Source: Chitinophaga pinensis
GTDB taxonomy: Bacteria > Bacteroidota > Bacteroidia > Chitinophagales > CAMDFR01
DNA: 36,997 bases
Direction: 5' to 3'
Assembly (NCBI GenBank): GCA_945872405.1
Contig: CAMBZT010000018.1
Span: 1-36,997, forward strand
The translations under genes were made by a program, and so were the position numbers. This document shows, piece after piece, positions 31,592 through 36,997 of this stretch. Numbering within the stretch: position 1 is the first letter of the stretch; every line of letters starts with the position of its first letter. Under the pieces are notes generated by a model. It was not told the DNA's origin, did not search any database, and was given only the letters and a program-made list of their open reading frames with translations.

Positions 31592-33937
31592 TCACATGTC
31601 GATATACTTTATCGTTACCCATACATCCGAATTTCTGCCCTTATCGTCACTACAAGAAATTTTTATTTTACCTTCCTCTGGTTGAATAAATAGTTTTTCA
31701 TTTCTATCTGCCTCTTTATAAAATTGATTATTGATATACCAAAATACTTTCTTCACATCATTGGAAGCATTGCAGGCCAACATTAATTGATTGGTCTCCT
31801 TCTTATCAAGCAGATAACTCATATTATTCGATGGCGAGACAATCTCAGGAGCCCCATATATAAATAGCTTTTCGCATCCTGGATAATGTGGTGGAATTCG
31901 CTCATAGTTGATATAATGCTGTTCAAAATAATCAATCATCTCTGGTGGATTATTTTTGACACTTATTTTTTTATAGCCGTAAGTTGGCAGACAGGCATTG
32001 CAATAAGAGAAGGAGTCGTTCGCAGAAACATATACTTCCTTCAAATGATTACAGACCGAATTCTCTGAAAGCATGGGTATATAATAATCAATCACCTGAT
32101 TTGCACAATAGGCATTTGGTCTCTTACCTGTCTCATTACAGACATATCTAAAGTCAACTTCCTTTGGTGCCGCATACCAAGCATTATCAGAATTATAATC
32201 GATAGTATTAAAAATGTCGAACAATAAAGGGGTAGCGATCTCGGCGCCACTCAATTCAGGCACGCCTTCCCCATCAAAATTACCACACCAAACGCCTACT
32301 GTATAACGCATATTATAACCAATACTCCAAGCATCTCTTCTACCATAACTGGTGCCCGTCTTCCATGCTATTTTAGGCAAATGATATGTGTTTTCGTAAG
32401 CAATTGGCATATCTGGTCGCTCCTTCTGCACCAAAATATCTGTAATCATAAAGGCTGCAGCGCTAGACAGAATAGGAAATTGATGAACTGGTTCCTTGCT
32501 TCTTAACCATCGTATGGCTTGCCATCTTCCTTCTCTTGCAAAGGCTGCATACATATTCGTGAGCTCTTCTAAGCGAACTCCACAACCACCCAATGCCATA
32601 GACAAACCCAATTGCTTCTCATCCTTTTTTACTTGTTTGAAATCCATTTCTATCAAGTGTTTGGCAAGTGTATCTGGTGTTAATCGAGCCAATAATTTTA
32701 CCGCAGGAATGTTGAGCGAATTGCTCAATGCTTGTTCCGCTGTAACATAACCATTAAATTTTCTATCAAAATTTTCAGGTCTATAGCCGTCAAAATTCAC
32801 AGATACATCGGTCATCACTGTCTTGGGGGTAATCCATCCTTTATCGATAGCAAGTCCATATATCAATGGTTTCAAGGTACTTCCTGGTTGTCGAATCGCC
32901 TTCACGCCATCTACTTGTCCACCATCAATACTATTATTAAAATCGGCAGAACCCAAATAACAAATCACATTGCCTGTTTTATTGTCAATGATAAAAACAG
33001 AGGCATTTCTGATACTTCTCTGATGCATACGGCGCATATAATTCATGGTAATTTCTTCCACCTCACTTTGTATCTTGATATCAAGATTTGTCTTAATCAA
33101 AGGCATCTTCGGAAACATTTTTATCATTTTATGACAGAAGTGCGGCGCATATCTTGGCGACTTATTTCGCTTGGCTGTTAGTGGTTCTGAGAGGGCATCA
33201 CTCACTTCTGCAGGCGTAAATACTTTTTCTTTTTCAAATCTTTTAAGCCATTTATTTCTAGCTTCTACCAGATAAATATTATCCTTACCAATCTTCAGAG
33301 AATTCGGTCTATTGGGGATGATAGCCAAAGTTGTAATCTCTGCAATACTCAAAAAATCAGGATTTTTTTGAAAGTAAAACAAGGATGCCGACTTCACTCC
33401 TTCTATATTGCCGCCATAAGGCACTTTGTTTAAATAGAGTTGCAATATTTCATCTTTGCTAAAGATCCATTCCAATTGCAATGCACGAAACATCTCTATC
33501 AATTTCGACCAATAATTTCGTTTTTTGGGTGCCAACATTCTTGCCACTTGCATGGTGATGGTAGAAGCTCCAGAAGTTCGTTTATGATAAAAAATATTAT
33601 TCGCCAAAGAGCGAAACACCGCAAAAACATTGATGCCTGGATGATAATAAAAATATTTATCCTCTTTATTGATGATGGCTTTTTTTAGGTTGGGAGAAAT
33701 TTCATTGAGCTCCGTATACAAGCGCCATTTATCGTCATAGGTCAAAAAAGATTGTAGCACTTGGTCGTTTTTATCAAGCACTGTTTGACTATATTCCAAT
33801 TTAGCATCTAACGGAAAAATCAGATTGAGCAAGAAAAAAACAAGGCATGGAAAGAGCAACAAATAGGTCGTCCACCTCACTTTGCGCGAAGATTTAAAAT
33901 AGAGATAAATTCGATGGAATAGATTTTTAGCTTGCAA
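31592..33937 (-). CDS. pbpC: Penicillin-binding protein 1C (bifunctional transglycosylase/transpeptidase)
   Basis: This 781-residue class A penicillin-binding protein has one N-terminal membrane helix (YLLLFPCLVFFLLNLIF). The glycosyltransferase 51 domain (about 60-240) includes INKEDKYFYYHPGIN with the catalytic Glu, SGASTITMQVARM and the ILQLYLNKVPYGGNIEG motif. The transpeptidase domain shows the SxxK motif in PGSTLKPLIYG, SxN in SNSLNIPA and KTG in WKTGTSYGRRDAW. A C-terminal domain (about 690-781, from GAPEIVSPSNNMSYLL) is the BiPBP_C type that marks PBP1C. It acts at the periplasmic face on lipid II and glycan. The start is TTG; no ATG lies upstream before a stop. The alpha-2-macroglobulin partner often found next to pbpC is not in the window. 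Confidence 0.93.
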   Translation of the reverse strand: MQAKNLFHRIYLYFKSSRKVRWTTYLLLFPCLVFFLLNLIFPLDAKLEYSQTVLDKNDQVLQSFLTYDDKWRLYTELNEISPNLKKAIINKEDKYFYYHPGINVFAVFRSLANNIFYHKRTSGASTITMQVARMLAPKKRNYWSKLIEMFRALQLEWIFSKDEILQLYLNKVPYGGNIEGVKSASLFYFQKNPDFLSIAEITTLAIIPNRPNSLKIGKDNIYLVEARNKWLKRFEKEKVFTPAEVSDALSEPLTAKRNKSPRYAPHFCHKMIKMFPKMPLIKTNLDIKIQSEVEEITMNYMRRMHQRSIRNASVFIIDNKTGNVICYLGSADFNNSIDGGQVDGVKAIRQPGSTLKPLIYGLAIDKGWITPKTVMTDVSVNFDGYRPENFDRKFNGYVTAEQALSNSLNIPAVKLLARLTPDTLAKHLIEMDFKQVKKDEKQLGLSMALGGCGVRLEELTNMYAAFAREGRWQAIRWLRSKEPVHQFPILSSAAAFMITDILVQKERPDMPIAYENTYHLPKIAWKTGTSYGRRDAWSIGYNMRYTVGVWCGNFDGEGVPELSGAEIATPLLFDIFNTIDYNSDNAWYAAPKEVDFRYVCNETGKRPNAYCANQVIDYYIPMLSENSVCNHLKEVYVSANDSFSYCNACLPTYGYKKISVKNNPPEMIDYFEQHYINYERIPPHYPGCEKLFIYGAPEIVSPSNNMSYLLDKKETNQLMLACNASNDVKKVFWYINNQFYKEADRNEKLFIQPEEGKIKISCSDDKGRNSDVWVTIKYIDM

Positions 33938-34030
33938 TTCAGAGGTTTTGAAACATCACGCAAATAACGTAAATAGATAGCTTTCTTGTATAAAAAAGCA
34001 ATATTAATCTTTAGAGTATACTGCTAATTT

Positions 34031-34112
34031 GGCCAGCTGCCATTACCCAAACAGCCGCAATGGCAACGCGTCTTCAGCAGAACACGGTACTGCTGCTAGC
34101 CTATGCTGCGGG
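34031..34112. other. GC-rich, hairpin-rich intergenic island, unidentified
   Basis: This 82-nt block holds 49 G or C (60%, counted by hand) amid AT-rich flanks. It contains perfect inverted repeats: TGCCATT/AATGGCA and CAGCAG/CTGCTG around a 9-nt loop. The + strand keeps an open frame of 65 codons over it and the following RNA candidate, but the product has no recognisable motif and the minus strand has stops. It could be part of a structured RNA, a mobile palindromic repeat, or a decayed fragment. It sits in the 387-nt gap between pbpC and hutI, divided between this block, an AT-rich stretch (33938-34030) in which I see nothing, and the RNA candidate to the right. Confidence 0.4.
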
Positions 34113-34173
34113 TATTTCGTTTCAATCTATGTGTCTTAACAAGCCTAATTATAAACGCCATGATACTAGAATC

Positions 34174-34301
34174 CCTAGCCCTGATCGCAGTGCTAGCCTT
34201 TTTTCTTTTTGTTGCTATATCAGAAGATATTTAAAATATAGAAATATCATTCCTTAAAACGATAAGAGAAAAGCTAGAAACGTAGAGCAGGAAATAGCTC
34301 C
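34174..34301 (+). ncRNA. Flavo-1-like structured RNA candidate
   Basis: The segment begins CCTAGCCCTGATCGCAGTGC and ends AGAGCAGGAAATAGCTCC. From memory, both ends match a short intergenic motif frequent in flavobacterial genomes (AGCCCTGAT-n-G-AG-...-TCCTTTT...AAAAGAT...GCAGGA-A-ATAGCTCC), the Flavo-1 type of Rfam. Pairings that can be seen are an outer CCTG (34180-34183) with CAGG (34288-34291), and a long inner stem of CTAGC (34193-34197) with GCTAG (34273-34277), extended by T-rich against A-rich arms and a variable loop between. A small GAGC/GCTC hairpin closes the 3' end. The function of this RNA class is unknown. The strand is the one on which I recall the conserved words. It lies 23 nt from the hutI stop, on the opposite strand to both flanking genes. 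Confidence 0.5.
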
Positions 34302-34324
34302 AAATAAATAAAAAGAAAATGCGG

Positions 34325-35557
34325 TTACACTAATTCGCCATTAATATACACGCTTTCAATGCAGTTTTCGCCGAAAGAATAAGGCATATAATCGAAGCTA
34401 GGCATGGCTTTCGTCAAAATAAAATTCGCTCGCTTGCCAACTGTGATGGTACCAAGCAAATCTTGCACTTCCATGGCATAAGCCGCATTGATGGTCAAGG
34501 CATTCAAAACCTCATTGGGTTTCAATTTCATCTTGATGCAAGCTAGTGAAAAAAGGAAAGGAATATTGCCACTTGGCGTGCTCCCGGGATTATAATCGCT
34601 GGCCAACGAAATAGCAATATTATTATTAATCATGTCGCGCGCTGGCGCAAAAGGAATACCCAAGAAAAAGGAACAAGAAGGCAAGAGCGTCGCGATAGTG
34701 GAAGAAGCACCCAAACATTGCAGCACCGACTCATCCACAGCCTCGAGATGATCGACAGAAATGGCATTGTGCTTCACGCCGACTTGTACGCCACCTGATA
34801 CATTGAGCTGATTGGCATGTATCTTCGCTTTCAAACCATATCTAGCACCAGCAGTCAAAATTTGATCTGTTTCTTCCACAGAAAAAAATCCTGTTTCACA
34901 AAAAGCATCTATATAATCTGCTAAATTTTCTTTGGCAATCGCTGGCAACATTTCGTCAATAATCAAATTGATATAGCCATCATGATTGTTTTTATATTCT
35001 GTTGGAAAAGCATGCGCGCCAAGGAATGTAGCCTTTATCGGAATATTAAAATTTTGCTTTAATCGTTGTATGACACGCAACATTTTGAGTTCACTCTCTA
35101 CACTCAAACCATAGCCACTTTTGATTTCAATCGCACCAGTTCCTAATTGAATTAATTGCTGCAAACGATTTGCTGTAGAGCTATACAAGTCATCTTCACT
35201 AATACTTTGCATTTTTTTTGCAGAATTCAAAATCCCTCCACCTTTGGCAGCAATGTCCTCATAACTTTTACCTTCGATCTTCATGATAAATTCTTCCTCC
35301 CTACTCGCCGCAAACACAATATGGGTATGCGAATCGCACCAGGTTGGGAAAATATATTTACCTGTGACATCTATCACCTTATCGGCATGCTTTGGACAAT
35401 TGTCCATAGAGCCGTACTCTGTAATAATATCATTTTCTATAAGTAAATAGGCCTGCTGAATGCAAGGTACCACAGCCATTTCATTACCTCTTCTTAGCGA
35501 AGGTGTGCTATCATATACTTGCTTCAATTCTTTGATATTGATAAATAAAGTGCGCAA
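34325..35557 (-). CDS. hutI: Imidazolonepropionase
   Basis: This 410-residue amidohydrolase hydrolyses 4-imidazolone-5-propanoate to N-formimino-L-glutamate, the third step of histidine degradation. Metal ligands are the HxH in WCDSHTHIVFAASREEEF, the His in AKIHANQLNVSGG, and the Asp in LASDYNPGSTPSG; SVDHLEAVDES carries a further active-site His. The segments GGGILNSAKKMQ and IKSGYGLSVESELKMLRVI are typical of HutI. The start is TTG; the following RTLFINIKEL is the usual N-terminus for Bacteroidota members. It is not next to hutH, hutU or hutG here, so the pathway genes must be scattered. Its end lies close to the structured-RNA candidate, which may be part of its 3' region or an independent RNA. 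Confidence 0.93.
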   Translation of the reverse strand: MRTLFINIKELKQVYDSTPSLRRGNEMAVVPCIQQAYLLIENDIITEYGSMDNCPKHADKVIDVTGKYIFPTWCDSHTHIVFAASREEEFIMKIEGKSYEDIAAKGGGILNSAKKMQSISEDDLYSSTANRLQQLIQLGTGAIEIKSGYGLSVESELKMLRVIQRLKQNFNIPIKATFLGAHAFPTEYKNNHDGYINLIIDEMLPAIAKENLADYIDAFCETGFFSVEETDQILTAGARYGLKAKIHANQLNVSGGVQVGVKHNAISVDHLEAVDESVLQCLGASSTIATLLPSCSFFLGIPFAPARDMINNNIAISLASDYNPGSTPSGNIPFLFSLACIKMKLKPNEVLNALTINAAYAMEVQDLLGTITVGKRANFILTKAMPSFDYMPYSFGENCIESVYINGELV

Positions 35558-35735
35558 AGACTGGGATTAAAATGGATGAATAATAAATGAGTATCGATAT
35601 CAAAAGTACGTGGATTTAGTAGAAAGACAAAGGATAAGGTTAAAGACAAGCTTTATAAACACTTCATATTGAGCGATTATATAGATGCAAGCATAATTTA
35701 GCATTCATTAATTCGTTCATTTTACAGATACTTAT

Positions 35736-35743
35736 TAACTTCG
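35736..35743 (+). promoter_or_regulatory. Possible -7 box (TAACTTCG) of aroC
   Basis: TAACTTCG matches TAnnTTTG at all fixed positions but one and ends 7 nt before the aroC ATG at 35751. No -33 TTG is evident. The rest of the 193-nt gap from the hutI start shows no other feature. Confidence 0.3.
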
Positions 35744-35750
35744 CACCATC

Positions 35751-36830
35751 ATGGCTGGTAATAGTATAGGAGAAATATTTCGTATCACCACATTTGGTGA
35801 ATCTCATGGAGAAGCCATCGGCGTGGTGATAGATGGCTGTCCCGCTGGCTTACACATTGACCTTGCCTTTCTACAACAGGAGCTAGATAGAAGGAAGCCA
35901 GGGCAATCTAGCATCACGACCAGCAGAAAAGAGAATGAACAATTTCGAATTATTTCAGGTGTGTTTGAACAAAAAAGCACAGGCGCTCCCATTGCTATTT
36001 TGATTCCTAATGAAGATGTCAAGAGCAGTGATTATGAGAATATCAAAGAAACCTATAGACCATCGCATGCCGATTATACCTATGATGCAAAATATGGCAT
36101 CAGAGACTATAGAGGGGGTGGTCGCTCCAGTGCTAGAGAAACGGCAGCTAGAGTAGTGGCAGGAGCCATTGCAAAATTATTGTTAAAGCATTACCACATC
36201 AATGTCACAGCTTATGTTTCGGAGATTGGCAAAATTAAATGCAGCACTGAATATGCTTTATTAAATCTTGCAGACGCAGAAAAAAGTTTGGTTCGTTGTC
36301 CAGATAAAACAGTGAGTGATGCGATGATTAAATCGATAGAAAAGGCAAAAAAAGAAGGCGATTCTCTAGGTGGTATCATCAAATGCATTGTGAGCGGAAT
36401 GCCTGCTGGATTGGGCGAACCAGTTTTTGATAAACTACATGCTGATATCGGCAAAGCAGTGCTCAGTATCAATGCTGTAAAGGGTTTTGAATATGGAAGT
36501 GGCTTTGCAGGGACGAAAATGAAAGGCAGTGAGCACAATGACACTTTTACCAATCAAAATGGTAAAGTGGTGACGAGTACCAATTATTCAGGGGGCATTC
36601 AAGGGGGCATCAGCAATGGTATGGATTTTTATTGCAATGTGGCTTTCAAACCCACTGCTACCATTGCACACCTGCAACAAAGTGTGGACAAAAAAGGCAA
36701 TCAGGTGGAGGTGGCAGTCAAAGGTAGGCACGATCCTTGTGTTGTTCCAAGAGCTGTACCCATTGTGGAATCAATGATTGCGCTGACGATTGCAGATCAT
36801 TTATTAAGAAACAAAACAATAAGATTATAA
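35751..36830 (+). CDS. aroC: Chorismate synthase
   Basis: This 359-residue enzyme converts 5-enolpyruvylshikimate 3-phosphate to chorismate with reduced FMN, the last step of the shikimate pathway. All three family signatures are visible: [18 protein letters not shown] near the start, [20 protein letters not shown] around residue 125-145, and [18 protein letters not shown] near the C-terminus. [17 protein letters not shown] lies between. The length and start ATG fit the family. It is monocistronic here, as the next gene on the same strand starts 81 nt after the stop, behind a hairpin terminator. The product feeds aromatic amino acids, including the tyrosine used by the ammonia-lyase in this window, but there is no sign of co-regulation. 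Confidence 0.96.
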   Translation: MAGNSIGEIFRITTFGESHGEAIGVVIDGCPAGLHIDLAFLQQELDRRKPGQSSITTSRKENEQFRIISGVFEQKSTGAPIAILIPNEDVKSSDYENIKETYRPSHADYTYDAKYGIRDYRGGGRSSARETAARVVAGAIAKLLLKHYHINVTAYVSEIGKIKCSTEYALLNLADAEKSLVRCPDKTVSDAMIKSIEKAKKEGDSLGGIIKCIVSGMPAGLGEPVFDKLHADIGKAVLSINAVKGFEYGSGFAGTKMKGSEHNDTFTNQNGKVVTSTNYSGGIQGGISNGMDFYCNVAFKPTATIAHLQQSVDKKGNQVEVAVKGRHDPCVVPRAVPIVESMIALTIADHLLRNKTIRL

Positions 36831-36846
36831 ACAAACGCAACAATCG

Positions 36847-36866
36847 ACGAATTAAATTCGTTTTTG
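36847..36866 (+). terminator. Short hairpin terminator after aroC
   Basis: ACGAA (36847-36851) pairs with TTCGT (36857-36861) around TTAAA, followed by TTTTG. It begins 17 nt after the aroC stop. The stem is short (5 bp), so termination may be weak. Confidence 0.4.
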
Positions 36867-36911
36867 TATTATTGCATCATCGGGGGGATTTAGAAATTAA
36901 ACTATTAAACA

Positions 36912-36997
36912 TTGAATTATTACTTTATTACGGGCACCAGCAGAGGGATTGGTGAAGCACTAGCCAAAGAATTACTTTTAAACAAGAACAACTATGT
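36912..36997 (+). CDS. Short-chain dehydrogenase, 5' part only (cut by window edge)
   Basis: From a TTG at 36912 the frame reads NYYFITGTSRGIGEALAKEL and continues to the end of the window. The TGTSRGIGEALA motif is the NAD(P)-binding loop (TGxxxGIG) of short-chain dehydrogenases, and the Y-Y-F-I-T-G beginning is typical of bacterial sepiapterin-reductase-like SDRs. An in-frame TAA (36906-36908) precedes the TTG, with no ATG between, so TTG is the only practical start. Only 28 codons are inside the window; the substrate cannot be inferred. Confidence 0.75.
   Translation, partial: MNYYFITGTSRGIGEALAKELLLNKNNY

Noticed and set aside
34060-34257. 65-codon open frame on the + strand over the GC-rich island and the RNA candidate.
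   Set aside because: It covers sequence with strong hairpins and a conserved-looking RNA motif, and the product resembles no protein.
34021-34301. Considered tmRNA, RNase P RNA or SRP RNA for the structured intergenic region.
   Set aside because: The diagnostic words (tRNA-like 3' end and ALAA-type tag frame, GAGGAAAGTCC core, GGAAGCAGCC tetraloop region) are all missing.
31592-36997. Apparent rise in GC toward the right end (single lines near 42-52%) as a sign of transfer.
   Set aside because: Other core genes, such as lines within the MBL-rhodanese gene, reach 48% as well; pbpC, hutI and aroC are housekeeping types, so hand counts do not support transfer.

Overview
The window is a chromosomal segment of a Bacteroidota bacterium. 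The evidence is two large type IX secretion (T9SS) cargo proteins, one with a gliding-type (type B) and one with a 'YPNP' (type A) C-terminal sorting domain. There are also several upstream boxes of the Bacteroidota promoter form TTG-N(17-23)-TAnnTTTG, weak Shine-Dalgarno signals, frequent TTG/GTG starts and low GC. It looks like stable core genome with some accessory surface-protein and pigment-type genes. I see no IS element, prophage, CRISPR array, tRNA or rRNA.

Layout, left to right. 0-5.9 kb (minus): a 1947-residue repeat-rich secreted adhesin-like protein, perhaps followed at the left edge by the start of another gene. 6.0-9.5 kb (minus): mevalonate pathway genes, namely class II HMG-CoA reductase, an orphan 'GYDIA'-type GHMP kinase and diphosphomevalonate decarboxylase. 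9.7-12.2 kb (minus): a flexirubin/aryl-polyene-like fragment. A tyrosine-ammonia-lyase-type MIO enzyme is translationally coupled to a FabG-like reductase and followed by a short, stop-interrupted ketoacyl-synthase remnant. 12.8-16.4 kb (plus): a secreted protein with an N-terminal cupredoxin domain carrying a full set of type 1 copper ligands, then lamin-tail and Calx-beta-like modules, closed by a strong bidirectional terminator.

16.5-23.2 kb: a cell-envelope block. An LptD-like outer-membrane protein (minus) is divergent from an Amidase_3-SPOR protein, an MlaD/MCE protein and an OstA/LptA-like protein (plus). 23.3-26.6 kb: two uncharacterised proteins, a PAP2 phosphatase and a crotonase. 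26.6-31.6 kb (all minus): a sulfur/redox block with a rhodanese-thioredoxin fusion, a persulfide-dioxygenase-like MBL protein with two rhodanese domains, a DUF1415 protein, MsrB, an ArsR regulator with a CxC motif and a palindromic operator candidate, a single-domain rhodanese and a TPMT-type methyltransferase. 31.6-37 kb: penicillin-binding protein 1C, an intergenic region with a GC-rich hairpin island and a Flavo-1-like structured RNA candidate, imidazolonepropionase, chorismate synthase and the first 28 codons of a short-chain dehydrogenase.

The points most worth a second look are the non-coding elements at 34.03-34.30 kb, the ketoacyl-synthase remnant at 9.75-9.94 kb, the cupredoxin-headed T9SS protein, and the sulfur block with its dead rhodanese domains and shared upstream 10-mer. 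All family assignments come from reading motifs by eye; no database search was run.
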